Source: Burhinus oedicnemus (lineage: Eukaryota; Chordata; Aves; Charadriiformes; Burhinidae). Taken from it: a DNA stretch of 64,000 bases. The stretch's first letter is position 1. Each line of letters opens with the position of its first letter. Shown piece after piece: positions 22,326 through 33,650 of the stretch. The position numbers were made by a program, and so were the translations under genes. The stretch covers positions 1,266,648 to 1,330,647 of the forward strand of contig VFFE01007192.1 of the NCBI GenBank assembly GCA_008921705.1. The letters run 5' to 3'. The notes beneath the pieces were generated by a model. The model did no database searches. It was not told the origin of the DNA and saw only the letters and a list, made by a program, of their open reading frames with translations.

Positions 22326-23439
22326 CTTATACACAAAGCTACCACCTATGGTTTAGGAAGTTTCTGAGGTGCACTTCTCTGTGCACTGAGAGAGTTTTGG
22401 CATATTTTGGCCATTCATGTGTTCTTCCCTAGGCACCTGCTATAGGCTCCTGTCACTGGGCACAGTGAAGTTTCCATCTGATCCGGTCTGCCCATTCCTA
22501 TCTTCTCTCGCACCCTCTGCTTTTAAGCAAGAGGGAGTACCCAGCAATCTGCCTTAGAGCGAGCCCTGCGGCACCACTCCAGGGAGATAGTGCCCTTCCG
22601 GGGTGCTCATTCCTTGTGCTCACAAGAGGTGGATTGTTCACCTTACACAATGGGCTTGGGCTCCAATTATAACATACATTTATGCTTTGGTAGGGAATCA
22701 CTCTTTATTTAGTCCAAGTTTTCCTTGGAACTTGTTCACAAGTTGTCAGACTACACGCAGTCCGAAACGGTAGTAAAGGGAGTCTCTGTTACCAAGAAAT
22801 GGAGAAGATTTTGAATTTTCAGTTTTTCACATCGCCCTCAGAGAGTCACAATTGAGGGAGAGGCATTTGCAGTGACATAACCATATTAATTAAATTATTA
22901 TTGTGGTAACAAACTTTCAGAATGATAGTTTACACTGACTGATTGTGCAATTTTTAGCATTCTAGCTCTGTTCTCTACTTTTTATAGAAAGTAATGTTTT
23001 CTCACATTGCACAGGCCCTGCAATTAGGATTGATTTTAAGGAGATCGTTTCTTAGCTCCCAGCTAGCCCATGACATGTCGTTATTGGAAGGAAAACTATC
23101 TCCAGGTACTGCTCTTCTGGTCTAAGACACAACTCTGCACCAGTCCTTAAAGCACCTAGGTTGCTCTACTTTTTGACGGTTTGATTTACTAAGTCTCACA
23201 CTTTCCTAAGTTTTTTCTCCCCCCCTTCCCTTGTTTGGGTCTTTATTCTTTCATAGTGTGTCAGTCATAGCACAGTGCCAAAACCTGACCTGAAGATTAA
23301 ACAAACAGAGAAACTTCAAAACATGTTGAGTCTGACTGTGGAGCCTCTCCTACATGGGGCTGTGTTGCAGCAAGGAAATTCTTCAAAGTGTGTTCTGTTT
23401 TCACTCTCCTCTAGTGCTGAGTGTTAAACATTTCTTTTT

Positions 23440-23463
23440 CTCTTTTCTTTTTTTTTTTTTTTT
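23440..23463. repeat. Pyrimidine/poly-T tract
   Basis: A run of T with scattered C closes in about 16 consecutive Ts. It resembles a strong acceptor pyrimidine tract, but the next AG is poorly placed, so no exon is called. Confidence 0.7.
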
Positions 23464-23568
23464 CCTTTCCCTGTGCTGTATCATTAGTGCTGACTCTGTT
23501 TGATCCGTGAGGAGAGCAAATTTCCTGCTTCTGCCTACAATGCACTTGAGAACCTTTTTACTAGATCC

Positions 23569-23619
23569 AGTAAGAATGCTCTTGCACTAAGAAGAAAAAA
23601 AAAAAAACGAGTAAGAATG
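23569..23619. repeat. 11-bp direct repeat flanking an A-tailed 29-bp insert
   Basis: AGTAAGAATGC occurs at 23569-23579 and again at 23609-23619. Between them are 29 bases that end in a run of As followed by CG. This has the layout of a target-site duplication around a tiny, extremely truncated A-tailed retro-insert. A local 40-bp duplication is the alternative. CR1 does not normally leave poly-A, so another machinery would be implied. Confidence 0.35.
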
Positions 23620-25084
23620 CACTTTGTTTTTACATAGTACTTTCATATACAAAATGCAGCAAGCCAAAATAGTAGACGTACCACGAGATATCACAACAAG
23701 CTGCTCCCACTGTTTCCTCAGAGGTCACACCTTGGAGTTGAGAGCTATGCAGAACCAAATGCTGAAATTGTGCTGCTGCTCTGTGCGAACTGGTCTTGAA
23801 AGCTGGTCCCTCTGAAGTTGGGCCATCTATGACGATGATGTAAAAGATAGTTTGTTTTTTCTGTCTGTTGAGAAGTATTTTTGATTTTACACAAAGAAAA
23901 GGGAACATTGGTATTGCAGATGTGCTCTTTGATTTCAGGATGTGAGTCTTTTCATTCTTCAGCATTTTGGGGGCTCCTATGAAGTGTATCCATGATATTG
24001 CAATGTTCAAAGATTGTAGCCGACTTCTGTTGCACAACCGTGCCTCAGCATGGTTTCATGATTCCTGTGTATTTGCAGAGAGTAAAAGTCATCTTCCAGT
24101 TTGAATGGCTATATTGTGGATGGAAGGTGGGGTCTATCTCTTTTCACTTTAGTTTTCTGTATCTGAGCTAGCCACCATAAGCTTCCTTTAAAGTCAGTGA
24201 TAAAATAGAGGCAGTTCTAGGCAGTGATGTTGATAACTACACTAGGATGAGGTGAGTCACACTCTAGAAATGATAATCTTTCTCACTAACCATAAAGGAA
24301 ATCCATGCAGCGGCTCAGTCATAAATACCTGCATTTGATCGAGTAAATCTCACCCACAGTGTCCTGTTTCTATACTGCATAATGTTCACACAGAAACAAT
24401 TTATAGTTGAGCAAAAGCGTTTTGTTCTTCAGGACTCCTGACATCGGGAAGCAAGGAGTGTAAGTCCAGGCAGAGAGAGACACGTGCTTTGGTGGCTGTT
24501 CTGCTTTTGCCACCCAAACCTAGTCTGAGCTATCTTCTACCTATATAACACTGCACCGGGCAGCACCAGTGTGCCTTTTATTGCAGAACATGCATAGAAG
24601 TAATGCATCATTTCACGTGTTAAGATTTTATTTTCAGTTGTTAAAATATTTGCCAAAACCAGTAGTTGAACTAGTTGAAATTTTCTTGGAAAGTTTCGCC
24701 TAACATAACTTCTCCTTTCCCAAGAATGAAACATGAAGTGATCTCTTTATTTTTTACATATTAGAGATGTTCTTATCTTGGTTTCGTTGAAATCTGTTGC
24801 ACTTCCATGCTGCAGAGAAGTGACCTAAAAATGTGTCATGGCGATGGGCCTGGGATATCTGTGATTATTCAAACAAAGATGCTAATCCAGCTTGGCTACG
24901 TGAAAACTCAGACCTTCACTGTAGAATAGGCATGTACAGAGGAGAGTAGCATAAGTACCTTCCCAGCAACTCATTTTTTGTAGCTGTCAGCAGCTGCTAC
25001 CACTACCGTGATGCTTAATGTTGAAACTAAGAGTAAGAGTTGTCTCTCGTGCTTATCATACCTCTGTGCTTCCAGCAACTAACT

Positions 25085-25380
25085 CGGTGGAGGAAAGTGG
25101 TAGCTTGATTAAATGCAGAGGGTGAGAAAAACAGATAGTTAAGAACAAAGAAAAAGAAAGATATGAGGCAAGAAGAGAAAAACTCTGAGGAGGCACCAAG
25201 AACACAAACAGGCAGACAGCAAGTAGAGATTTAACAGAAGGATAGGTAGCTGGATGCACAAACAAGGTCAAAATGGGCAAAAAAAGAGAAAAATGAAGGG
25301 CAGGTGTATGTAGTAGGCTGAGGCAGGAGGCAGAAAAGAAAGCAGAGGGGCAGGGGCTAAGGAGAAGAGAGAAAAGCATC
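25085..25380 (+). repeat. Purine-rich (A/G) low-complexity stretch
   Basis: Over about 300 bases the plus strand is dominated by A and G (AGAAAAA, GAGGCAAGAAG and GGAGAAGAGAG blocks), although it is not a simple tandem repeat. The reverse strand therefore gives a leucine-, serine- and proline-rich frame of 107 codons that is not a credible gene. Confidence 0.6.
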
Positions 25381-26412
25381 TGGGATTTCTAGAGCCACAG
25401 AACCTGAGCATGTCTCTGGCCACCAAGCATAAGCAGAACCCTAACAGCTTTCTAAGGGATGTTCAGGTCCGTAATAAGACTGCATCAATAAATACCATTT
25501 ATTTAAACTTGGTTATTCAAGGGTAGCATTCCAATCTCAAGTTATTTCTGAATATGCACTTCGCGTATAAATCTGTTCCCTCAGATTTCCTTTTCCTGGT
25601 GTGTTATTTGATACAGAATAACTGCTGCAGAACGCAGTGACCAAAACCCTCATCAGCACACAGAACAAGAGCAAATGGGTTTTGTCTGTGCACATAAAAA
25701 CATAGAAGTGAGACAAATTCCCATACATTAGATGGAAAAGAGGTGCAGAAACATGCAGATGGACACTAAGATTACATTAAAAATGCAAACCTATAGATTA
25801 TTTTATATATTAAGAAGAAATAGAGGGGGTACATTAGCTTTATCTTTCATTTTTTTCATAAATTCCAGTGTAGCCCTTCACAAGTCTCACTTGAATATTT
25901 CGCTCAAGTGAAAGCAAATTCAACTTTACTTCACCTGGCTATGATGCCTTTGAAAACTGTCTCAATCTTTCCATCCTAAGACTACACTACCAACAGAGCC
26001 AAACTCTTAATAATGTATTGCATGACTCCAGACAAAGCATATATCTCTGATCCAAAAAAATGTATAATGGCACTGGTTGAGCTCTTTACTCAGAAATAAA
26101 AAATACCATTTGGTTTCTTCTTGTGCAGTTTAATATTAGCCTGAATGTTTTCTTGCTTTAATACAGCTTCTTTCTTCTGTTTACTGGAATAAAATCTAAA
26201 AAAAAAGCAACCTGCACTTTTCCCTTTCTCCAGCATTCAAACAAAAACACTACATAGCTCTCCTCTTACCCAGATGAAAGCTTAGCCTCCTACTTTAGCA
26301 CCTGTATTTCCATTTCCTTCTCCCCCCATAAAAGACACCCCCTCTTGCCTTCTTCCTCTATACACCTTGCAGCTGAGCTGTAAATGAGCTCCAGATGCAT
26401 GAGCTCAGTAAC

Positions 26413-26450
26413 CTGTTTTTCCTAACCTGAGGGCTTCCTAGGAAAAACAG
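26413..26450. repeat. Perfect 12-bp inverted repeat (hairpin-capable)
   Basis: CTGTTTTTCCTA at 26413-26424 is the exact reverse complement of TAGGAAAAACAG at 26439-26450, with a 14-base spacer. It could form a stem-loop. It is too short for a classical miRNA precursor and too lacking in pairing outside the arms. It might be a remnant of terminal inverted repeats of a deleted DNA transposon, or chance. Confidence 0.55.
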
Positions 26451-27049
26451 ATTACATTTCCTAACTGAGCATCACAGTAGCCGTTGTCTGGAGAGGTTCC
26501 TATTGCGAGAGCAACTGCTACGGAACTACTCCATATTTACAGAAGTCTGCTTGTAGGAAAACACTGTATCAGTGGCTTGAACACCGCCTTCAAGAGCCTG
26601 CAGACACTCCTAAGGGGCTGGACGCGTGCAGGGTATATCATGCAGAAGAGCAGAAGACACGGTATGTCTTGGCAAGGTCTACAGAAACTGTTTGCAGCCT
26701 GGATCCAGACTGTTTTTTCCTAATTAAAGAGTAGCCACACGGTTGCATGCCCTAGCTAACAGAGCTGATGCTGGGTGGTCCACTGTAATATCTGAATAGT
26801 GTTTGGAGATTTGTTGCTAGGGAGATGCCAGGAGTATAATTTAGAAGGTCCTTCTTCCACTGAAGTTACTATCAACCTTCAGTCCAGTTCTTCTGTGGGA
26901 TGCCGTGCAGGGACTGTTAAGTGTGTCCAGATTTCGGAGCTGAGAATATCATACCATTAAATTAGTGCCTTTCCTCTTGAAAGTGCCTGGTGTGGAAATG
27001 ACCCTACCACCATGTAAGCTACTGGCAGAACTAGAGAGCACAGTGGCAT

Positions 27050-27350
27050 GGGATGTGGCCTTTGCTGCGCGTCTTCATGGTGCTGGGTCATGGGGTGCCT
27101 CAGGATGCTCACGAGTGAGGCTGAGACACAGGCTGGTTGAAATGGGGTTTGGGGCCGGGGGGTGGCACCAGTGCCGAGGGCACCTGCTGACCACCCGCTT
27201 GCCTGCCTGCCTGCCAGGGCCACCGTCTGCCGCCTGTCTGCGATGGCAGCGCTGTGTCCTGGCCACCTGGAAACTCCTGAACCTGCAGCGTCTGTCCACG
27301 GAGGGTTCCCGGGAAGAGGTTTATACCCTGGCGTCTGCGAGGGAAACATC
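27050..27350. other. Small GC-rich islet with open frames
   Basis: GC content and CpG count rise locally in an AT-rich region. The plus strand is open from 26965 to 27507 without an ATG start, and parts of the minus strand are open too. The segment includes a GCCTGCCTGCCTGCC run that ends in an acceptor-like CAG at about 27219. No protein family is recognised. It could be an exon, a small orphan CpG islet or merely GC-rich intronic DNA. Confidence 0.2.
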
Positions 27351-29499
27351 CATTAAGAGAGAGTTGGGAAGGAAGGTCAAAAAGGGGGGGAAAAGGTCTT
27401 TATTTCAAAAATGTTCAGTATTGGTTTTCCTCTCTTCCCTCTTCCTCCTCAATTGTTTGAGCTCTCTACTTTTTAAGGGGAATGTATTGCACAAATGTAT
27501 AGTTTAGTCATGATCCTTCTCAAGTTGCCAAGGTGGAGGAGGTAAAAACCGCAAGTTGTCCATGTTATTCATGGGATAAGTCTCAACTAAAATTTTACAT
27601 CTATCACAGGTATTTGTAAATGAGGTAAATTTATGTTCAGTAGTAAAAATGGAAGCATATCTACTTTGGTCTGAATGTGTTTGCCTTTGGGAGTAAAATA
27701 TTTTTCAGGTAAAGGAGTAGTACGCAAATCCACTGAATTTTTGAGCAAAGTTTAAAGGGGCTGAGGAGGTGGATGTAGGAAGCCTTCAGCCTATTAACCT
27801 GCCCTCTGTCCTTCAGCAGGACTTAGAGGTGACCTTTCTTTCAGCAGATGAGCCGAGAAAACCAATATATAGCCAGATGCACACACATTCCCACACACAT
27901 TCCCACTTTAAACTCTTGAAGCTTACAGCTTTCTCTGCTTCCCTTGAAAGTTTTTCCTACATCTTAATAATCACAGAGGTGACAAAAGCTCTGCTTAATA
28001 TCACCTTTGACTGATATATATTAAGGGAAGTGTATTCAGTCCAGTTCACCTCTGGTCTACTGCAAGTCTTTATTTATTACCACTCTGTTTCCAAGCTAAT
28101 AAGTCTTATAAACTAAATTTGATTTTTTAAATAACCTATGATTCTTAAGATTCAATTGGAAGCTTTTGAAGCTTTACAGCATATAACTGGAGCTGATCTC
28201 TTATTCTTTATTCTTTAACCTACAGGTCAAGCAATTATTTCTTTCTGTCTCTTACTCTAATTTGACGCCAGTCTATTTTAGCCTGCCAACTGTCGTGTTG
28301 GTGGATTGAGCTTTTCTATTGTTCTACATAATACATTTCTAGTCCAAAGAGTAAAACATTTTTAAATTAAAATGTATGATTTGGTAAGAAAACTGTTAAT
28401 ACAAATATAAATATTTTCCAACTAAACATAATAAAGCTCTAGTCCAGTCTGATGCTGTTTTCCACCATTCTGACTAAACCTAAAATTAAAGACACTGGTT
28501 TCTGTTGGCTTTAAAACAAAGATCCAAAAATTAAAACCATTTTGTCTATAAACGGGTTGCACATTTTTTTTCAAAATCAGGATAAATCATTACCTTTTCA
28601 TGATTAAATTATGTGATAGTTGTAAATGCGGTCAATTGCATGAAAACGTGTGATTTAATATATCTGGCAGTCAGAGAAATATCTTTCTGTGCTAAAGCTG
28701 CATGGACTTTTAGTAGGGGAAAGACTGGATTAACAGAGGTGAATTATGTTTATTGTTTCATGATCTGCTTTTGTTGCCTGACTTTTTGGACAGCGGCTGG
28801 ATTAGAATGTGGTGAGAAGTATCTGGTGAAGGTTGTGTCACCTGCTCTTTCTGTGTTACGGGCCCCCTCCCTTTACCCAGTAGGTGCCTTGTTGTGCTGG
28901 ACAGATGTCTCGCGTGCTGGGGAATGAAACAGAGTAGACATCTGGATCTCTTTGCATCAGGTGCCTGGGAGGTCTGGCTCCCAATCTGTGCCAAAATCTT
29001 CATTTTGCACCTTCCATCCTTGTGTAGGGCTTGGAAAGCAGTATTGTAAATCACAAGAGCAGAACACAGAGGATGAAATGCTCATCCCTGAGATGTTTTG
29101 GGACCTGTATTAGTTAGAAAAGCAGCCTCACGGTGGGAAAGCCTCCGCTATGCATAGTAGAGAGGAAAGATCAGCAAAAACAAATGGGCTACTGGGCACA
29201 AGAAAAGCACGATGATATAATCACTTGAGGAGGAATAGAAGGCAACACGGTATTACTTTTTAGCTTGTTCTCATTTGTACTGTAAATGTAAATTACACAG
29301 TGCCTGAAGGTATGCTGGGTACTCTGTAGACACTTTCCAGAAAGAGTGTATAAAATACGTATAGACATTGCATAACCAACAGGATTTGCACTGAAGGGAT
29401 GGCGAAGTAAAAATAATAACAGGAAGACCACGAGCATACTTAGGCTTCTCGTGATCATGGCTCAAGCTTTTTGCTTGAGGCAAAATCCTTTCAGAGACA

Positions 29500-30300
29500 G
29501 TGCATGAAATACGGATGTTGAAGAGACAAATGCATGTAAAAGAAGTAGAAGTAAGGGATGAACAAAAGTGTCCAGGGCATAGAAAATCAAAATGGCGATA
29601 ACGAGAAGACAGGCAACTGGAATTACGTGAAAACATACTCAACAAATTGTGGCAAAATCCAAACAGAAAGAGAAAAATTTGTAACCAACCTCGTGTCAAC
29701 CGAAGAGTGGTGCTGGGATGGACCATGTGGCAGAGGACCTTTTCCACAGTGGGTTATGTCTTTTCCCACATGAATTACTACACTGAATTAAAGGACTGCC
29801 TGACTCTAGCTGGACAGGTTGACTAAGCCAATTTGTGGAGCTTTACTTATTTTTAAGACAAAGGAGAACATGGTGACTGTGGAGTATGAGGCACGTCATA
29901 GAGAAGTGAACAAAAGGCAGGAAAGAAGAAGTTGCTAAAATTAGGAGATAAGTGGGAAGTAATTTTAAGTGATGAAACAGGCAGCGTATGGTCAAAAGGG
30001 AAGTATATGGGAGAATGTTTATAAAAATTTGGAGTCATGAGTTCAGTGGAGAAATGTTTATATATACAATAAATGCATGCAGTGGGACAAAGAAAATAGG
30101 AGAAATGAAAGCATATGAATCCAGAGGGAATCTGAACATCACATCACATCGGATCAGACTTGACCAAACCATAATGAAGACAGAAAACTTAGCAGCTAAA
30201 TGTGAAGACTGCCATTTTCAGAGAGACAGAAGTAGATGGAAAGGGGGAGGGAGAAATAAACTTGCTTGTAAAGGGAATTTTGTAGATGGCTGTGGTACAA
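29500..30300 (+). other. Purine-skewed segment
   Basis: A and G are clearly in excess on the plus strand (many GAGA, AAAGGA and GGAGAAA blocks) for about 800 bases, and the area has few long runs of T. No family-like protein is read in any frame. It may be a decayed retroelement body or reflect local mutation bias. Confidence 0.35.
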
Positions 30301-32429
30301 ACTGTATGTTGCTCAGACTTTTTAAAAATATATTAACCAGTTGCATGTGGAATTTCACACCCTTTACATTGTCCTAGCTGTATAAAAGCATAAGAAGACA
30401 GACAGATCTTCCTAACAGATTTCCCATCCTAATGAGGACACTGCATTTACACAAGGCTAGTTATCCCACATTCACGAGCCTGGTGGAGACAAAGATGGTC
30501 ATGAATAGGTACAGCCAAAGTACATGGTACTTGATCTACTCCCAGCCACCTGATCATCCCCCAGGGATGATTTCAGCCCAGGTGCAAATTAGAGCCTCTG
30601 AAAAACAGGAGAATCCCAGAAGAGCAGGTGGGCTTTGTGTGTCCAGAAGGGCAAAAAAGGCTGTTGAAATAACACATCTGTGTTTCTGTCAAACAGAAGA
30701 CAATGAGGAAAGCCTTAATCTGCCTTTCAAAGTCAACCAGAATCAAGCCTTGGTAGAAGATCTAAGCAACTCCAGATATTCAAGTGCAGAAAGTAAACAG
30801 AGAAAGATTATATTTATCTGATGATTTGGAGGAAATAAAGTTGAAGATACTGATGAGATGTATTCAGTTTTAGGCAAATTTTACTTCCACTTGAATTACT
30901 GGGAGAGTCTTATTGCCTGAAAGGGGATTTTAGAATATTAAAAAACAACAGTTAGGTCATGAAGACATAAAAGTCACTGGCACAACTTTTTAAATGTAAC
31001 ATGAAATGTTAATCCTGGGAATTCAGGAGAGGTTTCTCTGACTTTGGTTCCAAAAAGCTGTTGTGGAGCCAATCCTGAAGTTGTATTTATCCAAATACTT
31101 TATTTTCTAATTTTTCTGTAATCATCAGTCTCCTCAGAACTAAAGTAAAAGTCTTTTGCTAGAGCTTCCAGGACTGTTCTTAGATCTTTGTATCTGCCAG
31201 ATCTCAACCGTGCTTTCTAAAACCACATAGCAAGTTTTTCTGGCCTTTTTTTGGCATGCAAGCTTTTTTCAGTACCAGTTCAACAGCAATGTGAGCTAGA
31301 TGCTATTTCCAATATTGTACTGCAAAACCATCAGCTCAATTGTACGATGCTTCTGTAAGAGAAGATAAAACTTGAATAAATTTAAACACATTTGAAAATA
31401 TTGTGGCCTCAGATTTTTTTACTATCACACTGATTCTTGGGGGCAAGCAAGGGCAACTGGTCTCTACATACTCCTTTTACCTAATCTGCACTGAATACTG
31501 TCTAAGTGACAGGCACGTAATATTGTAAAGTCCTTGAAAAAAGATGAATGTTCAGTATTGTTAGAGGAAACAAGTAACTGTTGTATTTAGCTTTGGCAGA
31601 AACACAAATGCATTTTTAATATCTTTTTGTTTCATCTAAACCCATTAAGGGAGCTTTTCCTTTTCTGCCTGGTAAAAGTACAGTCTGCATTTTTCATCAT
31701 GATAACACAAATTCTACAGAAACTTTACAATTAGCGTAGCTTAGCATTGCTGCAAAATCCTACAGGAGCTGACAGTTCTGTTGCTTTGTGTTGATGGATG
31801 GCTAAGCAATTCAAAACCGTATGGCTTTTAAACCTAAAAATGAAACAGGCAATCAACATAAAACAAGGTTAGTACCTTAAAATATAATGTAGCCAACCCT
31901 TCAACATTTTCACAATTTTTTTCTTGGTTTTGCGACGTAGCGAGGGACTGCCACCTGGCAGAAGCAGGCTGCAGAAGTCACCATTCGCACTTCACGTTCC
32001 AGGTGCAGGGGCTGCAGAAAGCTCCCTTTGTTCCTTCCTCAGATGTGAATTAACAGTAGCAGCTTTTATAGCTCTGACACTGAGTGTGAGCCATAACAAG
32101 AGAAAACATGAAATCCCCCTGTACTCTGAGGCAAAATTATGCCTTGCAAGGAGATACACATTTTAAAAATATATATGTAATTTCAAAACAAAGCACAGAG
32201 ATTTAACTAAAAAAGTCAAAGTGCCTGTAAACTCAGATTTGCCAGCTAAAGGGCAAGAAGTTTACGGATTGGGAAAGAGTGAAGATAAGAGGGGACTGAA
32301 AGATAAAACAATCCTCTCTCTTTTTTAAAAATTGTACAGACACACTTTCTGCACTCCTGCATCTTCTAAGATGCTCAGCTTCTCGATTCGGATGATCGTC
32401 AGCTCCTATCTCGTAGTCTAAACCAATTA

Positions 32430-32535
32430 CACGCATTAAAAATGCAAGGCCAAATCCCATGCTCTGCTCGCTGGCACTGCTCCATTGGCTCCGGTGGCAC
32501 CGGGCCAACGACACCATCTGAAGATCTAGCTGAGA
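32430..32535. repeat. Weak match to an old amniote repeat
   Basis: AAGGCCAAATCCCATG is followed by CTCCATTGGCTCCGGTGG and then a CATCTGAAGATCTAG block. The order and wording resemble the GGCCAAATC and CCATTGA-type modules of the other copies. CpG content is high, as in old sequences with GC gain. The assignment is tentative. Confidence 0.3.
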
Positions 32536-32723
32536 GGCAGCGTGCAAGTGCATCAGCCGGAGGTTGGTACCACGCTGGTGCAGCGACACGGCTTCTCTTC
32601 CCCTCGGAGCCAGCGCCAAGAAAGAGCATGGGGAAACAGTAGCTGGAGCTGTCTTATAGCCTTTGTCCAGCAACACACATTTTTGGGTGCGTACTGTTGT
32701 TGTGGGTGCTGGATAATATGGAA

Positions 32724-32746
32724 GTGTGTATGTATGTATGTATGTG
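32724..32746. repeat. TGTA tetranucleotide microsatellite
   Basis: About five units of TGTA within a GTGTGTATG context. The run is short, but long enough to vary in length between individuals. Confidence 0.8.
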
Positions 32747-33590
32747 TGGCATACCGAGGTCTATTTATCTCTGGCCAAATAGTTTCCCCACATTTGCCAA
32801 TGTGCTTTAAAGGAGCGACCAAATTATACAGCAATGACATTTTTCTGCTTTCACCGATCATTACTGAGTTTTAGTAAGTTGTATTATTATGTTGATTGAG
32901 TGTAAAAAGGCAAATATAAAAAAAAAAATCACAAGCCAAGGACTCCACAGCCGAGCCTTCCTTTTGGACACTGCTGCAGGTTCATGTACTCAGTGAATAA
33001 GGCAATAGGACTTCTGATGCAAAGCAGAATGAGTGCATCACACCTTTTTTAAAGCGGTCTGTCAGTAGGCATGTCAAAGAGACCAAAGGTATAAGTGTGG
33101 CTGACAGGGGCTAAGGATCAGCCAGGGCCCCCAGTTGCCCTCCCCAGACCACAATCACTGCAAGTTTCTCACTCCTCTCTGCCTGAGTTACTATGAGAGC
33201 TTTCAGGAATCTGAAGAGCTGCAGAACTGATTCATCACAAACTTGATAATGAACTTATCCAAAGCTGGAAGCTAGAAACAGGGGGTAGCTAGAAACATCA
33301 TCCATTACCACGGCTTGTTGCCTGTGGCTCTAATGATCACTTTCTTTACCACTAGCTGACACCCACCCAGTCGTTCAGTAGGAATTTAGAGTCATCTACA
33401 GGGATGGCACTGCTCTGCTGGCTTTCACTAATGAACCCCTGTGTGAGTCTAACGCAGTAGCAGTAGTCGCATGCTTGCCCAGATACTAAGGCACCCATGC
33501 CAAGAATTATTTTTTTATAAATTTCAGATTTTTTAAGTGGCATATGTACATTCCTGATTTCTCTTTCTGAACCTCAAAGCTTTTTGCACC

Positions 33591-33650
33591 CTTCCCTTCC
33601 CTTCCCTTCCCTTCCCTTCCCTTCCCTTCCCTTCCCTTCCCTTCCCTTCC
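33591..33650. repeat. CTTCC pentanucleotide microsatellite, 12 units
   Basis: Twelve perfect copies of CTTCC run without interruption and are followed by CC and TTTTCC. The plus strand is pure pyrimidine, so it could adopt triplex structure and is prone to slippage. The purine strand reads GGAAG repeatedly and thus offers many ETS-type GGAA cores. Confidence 0.97.

Larger units (their letters stand above)
22326..33588. other. Long non-coding stretch
   Basis: No gene is recognised over about 11 kb. Internal features are listed separately: a pyrimidine tract (23440-23463), a direct repeat around an A tract (23569-23619), a purine-rich stretch (25085-25380), a 12-bp inverted repeat (26413-26450), a GC-rich islet (27050-27350), a purine-skewed area (about 29500-30300), a TGTA repeat (32724-32746) and a weak old-repeat match (32430-32535). 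Open frames of about 100-180 codons occur but resemble no family known to me. No CR1 copy was seen. Confidence 0.45.

Noticed and set aside
25056..25379. 107-codon leucine/serine-rich minus frame that looks like membrane segments
   Set aside because: It is the reverse of a purine-rich low-complexity stretch; hydrophobic content follows from composition.
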